A stretch of DNA of 64,000 nt, taken from contig NC_089495.1 of the NCBI RefSeq assembly GCF_036850765.1, positions 66,502,410-66,566,409 of the forward strand. The letters are read 5' to 3'. Shown one piece after another: positions 24,560 through 35,350 of this stretch. Both the position numbers and the translations under genes were made by a program. The DNA is from Saccopteryx bilineata (Eukaryota; Chordata; Mammalia; Chiroptera; Emballonuridae). Each line of letters begins with the position of its first letter. The first letter of the stretch is position 1. Below the pieces are notes generated by a model that did no database searches, was not told the origin of the DNA, and worked only from the letters and a program-made list of their open reading frames with translations.

Positions 24560-24686
24560 CAATGGCTGGCAAAAGTAGATTTACTGTTGTGCATACACTA
24601 CACAGAGTTTATTTTTGTATTACTACTTAAAAATTTTTATATTATTTTTATATAAACAACTATATACCTACTTATGCCAACCCCTG
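24560..24686. mobile_element. Mariner-type MITE (copy B)
   Basis: Left end 'CAATGGCTGGCAAAAGTAG', right end the complement of 'CAGGGGTTGGCATAAGTAG', flanked by TA (24558-24559 and 24687-24688). Internal sequence 'ACAGAGTTTATTTTTGTATT' is shared with copy A in inverted orientation. Confidence 0.8.
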
Positions 24687-26333
24687 TATTATTTTTAAGA
24701 CACTAACATATTTTTTTATTTAGCTCTTGAAATAATTCTAACTTAACATCATTTGTTATACAATTATGAGCATTTTTAATGCTCATAACCTTGAAAAGAA
24801 TTTATGAAACTTGGAGTTTATCTTCCTAGACAATTAAGGATTTAAACAAGGATTCATCCATGAAACCAAGGAGTTTTTATATAGATTAGTCAATGTTGGT
24901 ACCCTATCAAATTTCACCAAAAAAATATTACATAAATAACCCTACAAACACATTTCTGTATTTGCTCTAAGGAGAAATGTCATCCATAATATTGACATTT
25001 CTCAAAGTACTCTATAAAAAAATACATTGAAAATTCCCACTTAAATTCAATACTTCTGTAAAAATATTTTTTAAAGAAAACCATTGTTTCCTCTCCATAT
25101 CATGCATTTACTTTCAGAATTTGGCCACTCACCAAAACATATTTAAAAATACCCTGTGTCCAATGCATCTATTTATAAATGGACATTGATTATTAGAAGT
25201 TTTATTTTTCAGTGTAAAGGACAGTTGTTGTGATCAATAAAATACATAAGCACAAATTTTATTATGCTGTTTCTTATATGTAAGTGTTCATAGCACCTTT
25301 ATATTTTACAGCCAAAAATTAGAAGCAAAAGACAAAAGAATAAACAAATTATAGTATATCCATAAAATGGAATAGTCAACAGAAAAAAAGAATAAACATA
25401 TCTACCTGATCTTCACTTCAGATTTCAATTAAGAGTTCTTCTGTACCCATAAGACTTATTATCAATCTAAGAAGCATGAATTTCAATGCTTCTTTGAACA
25501 TACAATTCTTATGCAAGTATTTCTGTAATTATACTGTTTTAGTGATAATATGGGTGTTGTTCTTACTGACAAGAGTGTACAAAGAGAAATTCTAAGAGTT
25601 TGCTATCTCAGGTAATTTTAAATAAATGAAATATATTTCACCAATATGCATGCCCTTATAAACTAACAAAAGTGCTATTATTTATTTATGTTGGATATCA
25701 TAATGTTCAGTAGCAAATGTGTAATCAAATTAAAATGACTCTGAGAAATGAACAGTCTGCAGGTTGGGTCCTGATTGCCTTTTTTAATTTGTATTCTAAC
25801 ACATAGTTACATTTATATTTTGCTATTTTATTGTATATATTTCCTATAACATATCACAAATCCTTTTTAGAATCAACATGTTTTTTAATTAATTGCTTAA
25901 TTCTGTGCAGCTGCACTGTGCCAGGCCCCCTGCCAGATGCTGGAAATACAAAGAGAAAGATGATACTATCCCTTTTTTCAAAGAGTTGAAAATCTAGCCA
26001 AAGTAGCTCCCATTTTCATGATACTTTGGAATATAGCAAGCTCTTCTACATTATAATATTTGATATACACACATGGGAAATTTAAAAAGTGCATTAGAAG
26101 TATGTTTACTCTTTCTGGGCACTGAACTGAAGCAATTATTTTGTTCAATAATAGATCCACTGGGAAGATGTAGCTAATGTGTGAAAACTCAAATCTGAAT
26201 AGATGTGTTATCCTGAGAGAATAACTAAAACTTTGGTGAGGTTGCCTTTGATTCTGTACTATGATTCTGTACTATTTGTACTGTATCATTGGAATTTTCT
26301 GAAACAAAATACTCTGATCAAAATCTCAGCTCT
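24687..26333. other. Intergenic DNA with weak L1 and L2-like patches
   Basis: 25275-25405 resembles sense L1 ('TGTTCATAGCACCTTTATAT', 'CCATAAAATGGAATAGTCAAC'). 25895-26000 resembles an L2-type block ('CACTGTGCCAGGCCCCCTGC', 'GGAAATACAAAGAGAAAGATG'). The rest is unassigned. Confidence 0.5.
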
Positions 26334-26729
26334 GCCCTGGCCGGTTGGCTCAGCGGTAGAGCGTCGGCCTAGCGTGCGGAGGACCCGGGTTCGATTCCCG
26401 GCCAGGGCACACAGGAGAAGCGCCCATTTGCTTCTCCACCCCTCCGCCGCGCCTTCCTCTCTGTCTCTCTCTTCCCCTCCCGCAGCCAAGGCTCCATTGG
26501 AGCAAAGATGGCCCGGGCGCTGGGGATGGCTCTGTGGCCTCTGCCCCAGGCGCTAGAGTGGCTCTGGTCGCAACATGGCGACACCCAGGAGGGTCGCAAC
26601 ATGGCGACGCCCAGGATGGGCAGAGCGTCGCCCCCTGGTGGGCGTGCTGGGTGGATCCCGGTCGGGCGCATGCGGGAGTCTGTCTGACTGTCTCTCCCTG
26701 TTTCCAGCTTCAGGGAAAAAAAAAAAAAA
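26334..26729 (+). mobile_element. Long VES SINE, young copy 3 (CTCF-like and YY1-like motifs)
   Basis: Intact tRNA-like head (A box 'TGGCTCAGCGGTAGAGCG', B box 'GGTTCGATTCCC'), GC-rich body, A-tail of about 17. Target duplication AATCTCAGCTCTG on both sides (26322-26334 and 26731-26743). The body has two CAACATGGCGAC YY1-like cores (26571-26582 and 26597-26608) and CGCCCCCTGGTGG (26629-26641), a minus-strand CTCF-like motif. Confidence 0.95.
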
Positions 26730-26743
26730 AAATCTCAGCTCTG

Positions 26744-27677
26744 ATATTATCTAGATAATGCTAATTGTGTATTGCTTCCACATAGCATTGGAAAAGTCAG
26801 TGGCATAATCTGAGATGAAATATATTGCCAAGAATCTAGAGATAAATAGCAGAGTAAAATGATACCATATTTAGAAAAACCTCAAATTTATTTAAACATT
26901 TGTTCTTTAAATATTTACATTTTAAACATATAAAGCAAAATGGTTTAATGACCATTTACTAAATACTAGTAATGTGTATTTTTATTTATTTTTTATTTTT
27001 TTATTATACAAAATAGAAGCTAAGTCTATTTACATGTCCTATGGTTTTGTGTTTTATTCAATCTAATTTGAAAATAGATTTTAAAACAAGGTTATTACTC
27101 TTTTACTATTTTGTGCCCCTTATCTTTACTCCATTGGTGAGGGAGAGATTTAGTTCTAGAGTACTTGAGGATGGCCAAATGCCCACACCTGGCAATGGAC
27201 GATAGAAAATACAAGCAGAGTGAATGCAGTAGAGCAAACTATTTGTCAGAGGAATGTGTGCTGATACTAATTGTAATAAGCCTAAAATGAAAAAAAGAAA
27301 TTTTGTTTCTTCTTAACATAGATTGTGAGAGCAGTTTCAATATGTCTTTGAACTGATATGGTTGTAGATATTTAAATAATGTGAGCCAATCTATAATTTA
27401 TGGAAAAAAGTTTTATGACATTTGATTTTGATTTTTCAAGGCCACCTCTAAGACAGTGTTATGTGCTATCTTCTAATGTTGTGAACATATTTTCTGTGTT
27501 AGTAAAAGCTATATAAGCATATTTCTTCAACAATCCAATAAATCTTATATATGTTACTAAACTAGCAGTAAAATTTGTGGGAATGATATCATCCACAAAA
27601 GAAAAAAACAGTTTAGATTGGCAAAATATTATCTATTACAATGATTTATGGCCTTCCAAGGGCAAAAGTATATATAA
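26744..27677. other. AT-rich intergenic DNA
   Basis: Nothing recognised. Confidence 0.45.
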
Positions 27678-27679
27678 TA

Positions 27680-28270
27680 CAGTGTGTCCATAAAGTCATG
27701 GTGCACTTTTGACCGGTCACAGGAAAGCAACAAAAGACAATAGAAATATGAAATCACCAAATAAAAGGAAAACTCTTCCAGTTTCATACCTATTCAGTGC
27801 AGTTCGATGTGGGCTCACACAGACTTTTTAGGACTCCTTAGGTAGCTATCCCGTATAGCCTCTACAGACTCGTCACTGACTGATGGCCTACCAGAACGGG
27901 GTTACTCCACCAAACTGCTGGTTTCCTTCAACTGCTTATCCCACTGAGTAATGTTATTCCTATGTGGTGGCGCTTTGTTATAAATGCGCTGATATTCAGA
28001 TTGCACTTTGATCAAGGATTCGAATTTAGCAAGCCCAGAACACTCTGAACTTTCCTCTGTACTGTCCACATCTCGACTGGCATGGGTGTGGGCTGCTCCG
28101 TTGTATACACGGTGTTACGTCATCATCTGCGTATGCGCACATGCTGCCACATCATCCTAAAGAAACTGAGAGGGTTTTCCTTTTATTTGGTTCAGATTTT
28201 ACATTTCTATCATCTTTTGTTGCTTTCCTATGACCGATCAAAAGTGCACCATGACTTTACGGACACACTG
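27680..28270 (-). mobile_element. Tc1/mariner-class DNA transposon, internally deleted
   Basis: Long terminal inverted repeats of about 100 bp start 'CAGTGTGTCCATAAAGTC' and end 'GACTTTACGGACACACTG', flanked by TA (27678-27679 and 28271-28272). The minus strand of about 27830-28080 still reads as part of a transposase N-terminal helix-turn-helix region, with residues such as 'NNITQWDKQLKETSSLVE' and 'SGRPSVSDESVEAIRDSYL'. A stop interrupts it and the catalytic DDE/D part is missing. At 591 bp it is about half of a full mariner. Non-autonomous and inactive. Confidence 0.88.
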
Positions 28271-28272
28271 TA

Positions 28273-28689
28273 TAATCTATGTCAGGGTATATATAATATA
28301 ATATATAATATCTCTGTGATATAAGCATTTTTATAAATTAAGAATTAGAAAAAATAAATCTAAAAAAGCTGGTGGAATAGAAAGTGGTAATGAAAATAAT
28401 TAAAATTTTGAGACACAATGGTATAAAACCAGACATTTAAGGTTTGAAAACATGAACATGGTTTCCTTAAAATTAACCAATTAAGCAAAAGGCAATCTTG
28501 GTTGAACTGGTAAAATTCAAGAAAATAGTGAAAATACTGCAGTAAATTATCATCTTCTAAACGTCTTTTTAATGTAATAAAACTGAAAATAATTACAGTT
28601 ACTAAATTTTTAAATATATTACTACCACTAAGATTACTTTAGAAGAAGTAGGTTAAGGTTTAAAAGTATGAGCAAAATAACAGTTTTTT
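28273..28689. other. AT-rich intergenic DNA
   Basis: Nothing recognised. Confidence 0.45.
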
Positions 28690-29200
28690 AATGCCTTTAA
28701 AATTTTTTTATTGATTGATTTATTTTATTTTATTTTTTTTACAGAGACAGAGAAAGGGTCAGAGAGAGGGATAGATAGGGACAGACAGACAGGAACAGAG
28801 AGAGATGAGAAGCATCAATTATTACTTTTTTGTTGTGACACTTTAGTTGTTCATTGATTGCTTTCTCATATGTGCCTTGACAGTGGGGCTACAGCAGACC
28901 AAGAAACCCCTTGCTCAAGCCAGCGACCTTGGATGCAAGCTGGTGAGCTTTGCTCAAACCAGATGAGCCCACACTCAAACTGGTTACCTTAGGATCTCGA
29001 ACCTGGGTCCTCCACATTCGAGCCCGATGCTCTATCCACTGCACTACTACCTGGTACGGCTTTATTGATTGATTTTAAAAGAGAACGGAGAGAGAAAAAA
29101 AGCATTAACTTGTTGTTCCACTTATTTGGTTAAATGTTGTATTTTTCTTGACCTAATATTGAATCTACTAACCAAATGAACTCCCCAGCCAGGAAGAGGT
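28690..29200 (-). repeat. Old VES-type SINE interrupted by a Rhin-type SINE
   Basis: Right part 29076-29200 reads as the body of a classic VES on the minus strand ('AAGCATTAACTTGTTGTTCC', then a decayed head ending near 'CCCAGCCAGGA'). Its T-rich tail region holds the nested SINE. Confidence 0.6.
28722..29059 (-). mobile_element. Rhin-type SINE
   Basis: Minus-strand copy with 'TGTTCATTGATTGCTTTCTC', 'CTCAAGCCAGCGACCTTGGA' and an inverted head ending 'ACTACCTGGTACGGC'. Target duplication TTTATTGATTGATTT (28707-28721 and about 29061-29075). Confidence 0.92.
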
Positions 29201-29337
29201 CTTTAATATTTTAATGTATTTCTTTCTAATTTTAGAAGAAATAAAATGTTGGAAAATCACTAATAAGGTATTTTCTATTTTAAATTAGCAAAAAACAAAA
29301 CTATGAATGTGCTAAATAGTACATCTCAAACATAATA

Positions 29338-30482
29338 TAGGGAATCCTGGGGTTACGACACCATTCAGTTTCTACGACAGTGATGTAACCTGAATTTTGG
29401 TGTAAGTCAAAACACATCCTAGCCTAAGTCACTTACCTATCCTAACACAGTTGTAAAATTATAATCTAGAACATAAAAACACAACTAAGCCACAGAAAAA
29501 GAAAAAGGACATAAATATACTGTATTGTACACTGTACTATAGTGACAGAAAAAAATGAGTGTAAAAAAAGTTCCTTACCATTATTACTGTAGTTGGCTTT
29601 CATGCTGGAAGGGGCATTGCAAGGTGGGAGAGCATCGCGAAGACCGTGACTTCTCAGAGACCACATGGTGTACACTGAGGGAGCTAGGATAGACCCTCTC
29701 AAAATCTCCTCTACAGGTTTCATTAGACGGCCCTGATCCCCAGTCCTTATGGGTATTTATTGATACAAAATAGAAGCAGGGACAAGGATGAGGAAGTCAG
29801 GAAGCAGAGAAGAAAATGAGAAGAGAATGAGGAATTCAGAAGGGGGACTTTTTTAGAGCAGATTAAAGAGCAAGCAAAGTAGCTCAAATGTTTAATCACC
29901 TATTGATTAATCAGAATTACTAATTCTATCCCTATTGTGCTGCCTTCAGCACAGTACTATGTTCAATGTTTTTTTCAGTCAAGGCCCTGTGGCCTTTGCC
30001 TCAGGGCACTGAACTTGGTCCCTGTTTTATTTTCCTTTCCAGGGTCTCTACAGGAGACAGTGACCTATTGGGAGGAGGAAGCTAGAGGAGGCAGGAGAAC
30101 CTGCAAAAGGTTCTGGAGTTACTGGTTCAAGTGAATCAGGATTGCCTAAGGAACATGCAGGAGATGGTGGAGGTGATTCTACCTGTACTACAGGTGTTTC
30201 ATCTAAAGAAATAGCTGATGTAGATAGAGTACAGAGCTTTTTAACACATAAGTAAGCACACTAAAGGCACCCAATTCTCTCATTTATATGCCATGTTACC
30301 ACGCATTCTTCCACCACTTCCAAGCAAAACAGTTCACCCACGTAGTGGGTGAACTATATAAGTACGATGCTAACCATGTAAGCCAACAAACTCACATCTC
30401 AATTTCTTTAAGTTTTTTATGGGTGTGAGCGTTATAAATTCTAAATGTCGTATGTCGAGACTGTAGTAACCCGAGGACCCAC
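29338..30482 (-). mobile_element. Pogo/Tigger-like DNA transposon with broken transposase
   Basis: The right end, read inward, is 'CAGTGGGTCCTCGGGTTAC' flanked by TA. The left end 'GGGAATCCTGGGGTTACGAC' is the degraded partner inverted repeat. On the minus strand 30048-30202 is open and encodes a proline/acid-rich tail including 'DETPVVQVESPPPSPACSLG', of the kind found after the DDE domain of Tigger proteins. The middle (about 29730-30050) does not fit and may be a separate insertion. Family call is inference. Confidence 0.55.
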
Positions 30483-30486
30483 TGTA

Positions 30487-31279
30487 CTCCTAAAGTTGAG
30501 AAGCATTAAAGGGTAAGAACGTTTTTATTGCAAATTTTTTTTTTAAATTATTGTTTCTACTTAATTTTTAAGTCAATATGACATTTGCAACATATCGATT
30601 GTGGCCATATTCCTCAATGACAATTATTTTTATGCAGGTTGTATGCTTCCAAATAACTCAATGTAGTAAAATTTATAAATATTACAAATAAGCTAACTGG
30701 TTAAACTAGATTTAAGCACTTAGAGGTCAATTAAAATTATACATACAAATCAATCCTTGTGTACAGGGGCATTTACTGAAAATTAAACTTTTGCTAAATT
30801 TTAACTGAAACCTATTATAAAATACAATAAAACTTTATTTGCAAAAACAGAAAGTTATATGCTTTTATTAAAGATAAAATAATTATTTTTTCCCATAACT
30901 ATTAAACTAGTGAATTATCTTTATAACATTTTATCTAAAAGTTTTCATTATATTTGAAATATTTTATGCAGAAGTATTTTGTAGGCCAGCCAGTGGGGGG
31001 GGGTTGTGTTTTTGTTTTTCTTGTTTTTTTGTATTCAAGGTAACATTCCAGTTTTAGTCATATTAGATAGAGAAAAAGTAGTACAAATAAATATGGCAGA
31101 CAGATGATATGAAAACACCGATATAATATAGAAATTATTGATAAATTAGCCCAAAAGTTAGAAGTTTGGCTTCAACAATAGTAGCTTTTAGTTGAAATGA
31201 ATAGGACATTTTAAGGGTTAGGAAATGGTTAATCTGCTTGCTATTCTCTTTTAATGGTTCCCTAGCCTTTACTTTGAAA
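30487..31279. other. AT-rich intergenic DNA
   Basis: No gene recognised. Contains a G10 run near 30998-31007. Confidence 0.45.
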
Positions 31280-31875
31280 TGCAGTGAAAAGTTTACTATT
31301 GCAGCAATGTGGAGGGGGGGCTCACAATGTGAAGGGACCAGAAGATTAGAAATGTTTAAATCACAATAGTTGTTTGTAAAAGCCTAGCCACAGGATTTAC
31401 TGTGAAAAGTTAAACCTATAAATTAGTTAGACACTTAGTTCACAAATCTTAAATCTTTATTTTGTATGCTAAGGGAATAGGGATTTTTTTCACAGAAAAG
31501 TCCCATGGGTAGATGGTCTTAGAGGTGCCAGGTCCTGGCTCTTTGGAAGATTTATCAAAGGACACAAAATAGGACCATGAAAATTGGGCCTATGTAAAAA
31601 CCAGAGGAACTAGTGGGAGGGATATTCCTGCCAACTGAACCCCTCCCTCCTATACATTGTCACATGACTAACTGCATAGACTTTGCCCGTGAAACCCTAT
31701 AAAAACAGCCAGCAGCGGGAGAGTCTTAAGGCAGTTCTTTTTTATAGGAGTCCCCTACCTTCTCAGTTTGCTGGCAGTCTGAATAAAAATTCTCTATGTC
31801 ACTCAGATCTTTCTTTGTGGTTGATTGGCAGCAATGGGCAACATGAACCCTGGATTGTTCGAGTAATATTATCCA
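31280..31875 (+). repeat. Probable endogenous-retrovirus solo LTR (class I-like)
   Basis: Promoter-like architecture: TATAAAAA at 31698-31705, then about 80 bp later a polyadenylation signal AATAAA at 31782-31787 followed by a T/G-rich U5-like segment ('TTTCTTTGTGGTTGATTGG'). No gag, pol or env sequence adjoins it, so it is a solo LTR. I could not fix the exact ends or a target duplication. Gammaretrovirus-like by layout only. Confidence 0.6.
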
Positions 31876-32809
31876 CTATTATGTATACAAAAATGTCACA
31901 TTTTCAAAAACATTATTATTCCACTTTTATTCAAAGCAAGTAAGGGTAAAAAAAATTTAGTCATTTTTCCAAAAAGTCATACTATGGAAAAACAACCACG
32001 TTGAAACAGAAAACCACATTTCAGCCAACACATTTTTACATATACACATGCATATAGACCTATATATGTGTATATATATTTATGTACATATATTTGTTTA
32101 TTAACTTATATAAGTCTGCTACTAGATATGCAATTACAATGCTAGGCTTCATGGTAGTTATTAAAAGAAGAAAGGCTTTGGACAAAGCGAAGTATTCTAG
32201 GAAAAGGATATAGATATAGATATGAAACTTCACTGAGATATAGATATGAAACTCAGCTTAAAATAACTGGGAACCTAGTAAAAGTGTTGTACTTTTAATA
32301 TAAGCACATGTTACATTTTAACAGTAATAAATAGCTATAGGGGAGGTACTTGCCCAAGAAAAAACAGATATGCAGCTAGTTAGCCTAGCTGCAGGGACAC
32401 GAGTAATATCAGAAATGATAACAAAATTCTCTCAAGGGAAATATGCAAGCCATGCAACTTAACCTGCCAACATCAGCTTACTTAACAGGATGCTCCAAGG
32501 ATAGTGCAATTAAATATGTGTCCAGAAAGCATCAAAGTTAAAACTGAACTGATCTACTTGCCATATAGCCTTATTTCTTAATGTTACTCTAAAATGACAT
32601 GGGACTTTTCAGATAAAATTACAAAATTTGAATTTGTGTTCTTCTATGTATTTATTATATTATTCTGAAAACTTGAGCCATTATCATCTTAGAAGTAGCC
32701 AAAATTACTCACCTTTTTAAAACGTTACCATATTGTTGATAAGCTAGTATTGGAAAACGAATGGGTAGAGTTTGGGGAAAGGTAATTGTTATCAAAGAAG
32801 TGTTCCCTG
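31876..32809. other. Unassigned intergenic DNA
   Basis: A short imperfect duplication 'GATATAGATATGAAACT' occurs twice near 32208-32255. Otherwise nothing recognised. Confidence 0.5.
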
Positions 32810-33148
32810 GCCTGATCAGGCAATGGCACAGTGGATAGAGCATCAGACTGGGATGCAGAGAACCCAGGTTCAAAATCTTGAGGTCGCTGCTTTTCCTGAG
32901 GGCTCATCTGATTTGAGCACAGTTCACCAGTTTGAACCCAAGGTCACTGGCTTGAGCAAGGGGTCACTTGCTTTGCTGTAGCCCTTTGGTCAAGGCACAT
33001 ATGAGAAAGCAATCACTGAACAACTAAGAAGCTGTAATAAAGAATTGATGTTTCTGATCTCTCTCCCTTCCTGTCTGTCCCTCTCTCTGTCTCTCTCTCT
33101 CTCTCTCTCTGTCACTGTCACAAAAATAAATAAGTAAATAATAAAGAA
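32810..33148 (+). mobile_element. Rhin-type SINE
   Basis: Head 'GGCACAGTGGATAGAGCATC', CTTGAG-type body, 'AAGCAATCACTGAACAACTA', TC tract. Target duplication AAAGAAGTGTTCCCTG (32794-32809) versus AAAGAAGTGGTTCCTG (33149-33164). Confidence 0.92.
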
Positions 33149-33329
33149 AAAGAAGTGGTTCCTGTGTTTGCATTAGTTATCACTTGTTTCCTTCAGACTT
33201 ACTTATACAAAATAACATCTTGAATAATAACATTGTGGTCAACTTCCAAGATAAACCCTGTGATTAGGGAGGCATTCAATTGTTGATTGTCTTGAGCATC
33301 TTAATTCACAAATCAAAAAGTCAATCTAA

Positions 33330-33555
33330 AATGCAGGCAACCCTTAAGATACAAAGGAGTTCAGTTCTGTAGGTTTGCTCTTAAGTTGAACTTGTATGTA
33401 AATCGAAACAGGTACATTTACTTACTAAATGCAACTTAGAAGTTTGTTTAATGTAGTATTTATTTTTACTTTTCTGTGCATATAAATACTTAAATATTTT
33501 CAAACCTACAGAACCTATCTCACTCATAGCCTAGGAACTCCCTGTAATAGCTGAT
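33330..33555. repeat. Palindromic MITE-like DNA transposon remnant
   Basis: Both arms contain 'TTCTGTAGGTTTG' in opposite orientation, with matching outer parts ('AAAGGAGTTCAG' on the left, complement of 'AGGAACTCCCTG' on the right). About 225 bp, no coding capacity, family not identified. Confidence 0.55.
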
Positions 33556-34340
33556 TTAAGAAGTTCCAATAAAGGACTCTGGGTTTTCTTACATTTTGAT
33601 AAGGTGGAGGGAAAAATAAATTCTCAAACTAAGTTGCAGAATTTAGCAATAAGGGATATACATTGTTTAACAAAATGTCACTAAATATTGTACTGTTTTC
33701 ATACCGACTTTATAGGCCCTTAAGTAAACAGCAATTTTCTCTACAATTGGTACTTAACTAAATATGTACATAAATCTTTTATTTTAATTCTTTATCCCAT
33801 CTTTGGTTTCTAGAACTTCTTTAAAATACTAATTAATTAATTTTCTAATACTCAACTGTTAAAGCTTAAATACACTTATTTCAACAAGAACATCAACAAC
33901 TATGAAGCTTAAATATGCTGTGTCCTGTATTTCTTGTTACAAGTATGAATGCTGCCCAGGTTATACCTGATGTAGGATAGGAGCTCTTCTAATTGTATAG
34001 CTCCAAGCATCAATGACTCATGTCAAAATATGTTATTGAAACAGCCATAATCAGAATCTGCAAATTTAATTTTTTTATTCCACTTTTAAACCTTCCCAGA
34101 ATATACTGGCTCTTTGTTAGGTTGACATGTTGTATGAATTTGGAAAATGTTGAAAGTAAAATTGTATGCTGAAACAAATAGCATAAACAAGAGTTTTTCT
34201 GGGAAATTAAGAATGTATGATCACCTTACTCACATTTCAGAAAAGCCAGATTTCCTGATTTATTCAAGCAGAAAAGACATTTAAAGGAAACAAACAGGGT
34301 AGCTCCCAAAGACTGTGTAAAGACCAGAGAATCCAGCTGG
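33556..34340. other. Unassigned intergenic DNA
   Basis: Nothing recognised. Confidence 0.45.
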
Positions 34341-34345
34341 GTACC

Positions 34346-35070
34346 TGTAAGGGCAGGAGCCGCCATCATGGCCATTCACATGCAGCATCAGATTCAGACA
34401 GACGGTAATGAAACACGGAGCCAAAAATTGGTGGGCCATTGCCTTTAATCTTAGCCTGCACCCTGCGGGCAAGTAAAAACACACACTGGGCTTCAAAACC
34501 CACTCATTCAGTGCTCACAAAGCTACTTACTTATCCGAGTTTTCCTAGAATCAAAGGTTTCTAACCTCACCAGTCTCATTCACCTTTGTTCCCAAACTTC
34601 TCTCTGCACAAACTCTACAAACTGGCTTCTCCTTAAACACTCTGACATCTTGGCTGCTTCTCCTGGCTTCCTCCACATGGCCTTTCTCTGCTCTTCTTTC
34701 TCTGCTCTCTCCTCTAATGCTAATCTCAGGAACCAAGAGAGAGCAAGCTCCTGGTCTGCCCCACTTTATACTGTAGAAATCAAAACCTTTAATCCAATAT
34801 ACAAACAAGGAAGTCTCTGATACAAAGTCACTTATCTGAGGCATAATGGGATTCCTCGTGAGAGTGCACCACAGTACATCAAAAAGGGTTGGAAAGGCTT
34901 AGTCCTAAAACCAAGCCCCAGGCTACAAGGACCTTGCCTGCCTCCAGCCCACCCCCAACACACATTAATATAACCATGCCCATCCCAAGCAATCACCTGG
35001 GCAATGAGCTTCCACATGGGTAGTGCCATCTTTAACAAAGTGAGAATAATATATTTTTATCTGCCCAACA
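34346..35070 (-). repeat. Endogenous-retrovirus solo LTR, minus strand
   Basis: On the minus strand the element starts TGTTGGGCAG and ends CCTTACA, the TG...CA termini of an LTR. It is bounded by the direct repeat GTACC (34341-34345 and 35071-35075). In the same orientation there is a TATAAA box (34765-34770) and an ATTAAA polyadenylation signal (34444-34449). 725 bp and no internal retroviral genes, so it arose by LTR-LTR recombination. The 5-bp duplication would suggest class III, but a sixth base could be mutated (class II). Confidence 0.75.
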
Positions 35071-35075
35071 GTACC

Positions 35076-35350
35076 TGTACAAAAACAAATTGGACCCTAA
35101 TATCACACCACATCACTCCTCTGCTAAAGATGGTGGTACCAATGCTCAGATCAATGAGCCAAAGGCAAAACAGCATGCAACAGCTTCATCTTCAGCCCCG
35201 GACCTTGAGCAGAAGTCACCTGCCACAACTGTGCTCCCTGTTCCTCACTGCTACCATTGTTACAGCCCCCTGGAGTATTTCTTCCATTTCTTTTCCCGAA
35301 TGTCCCTAGGTCAGATTTTGAAATCTAGGCATGTAAGCCTAATTTTCTAA
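35076..35350 (+). other. Open, GC-balanced segment of unknown origin
   Basis: Unlike the AT-rich surroundings, two overlapping + frames stay open (35004-35309 and 35090-35350). The second contains 'KDGGTNAQINEPKAKQHAT'. I recognise no domain or gene. It could be an exapted or processed-pseudogene scrap beside the LTR insertion, or chance. Confidence 0.25.
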
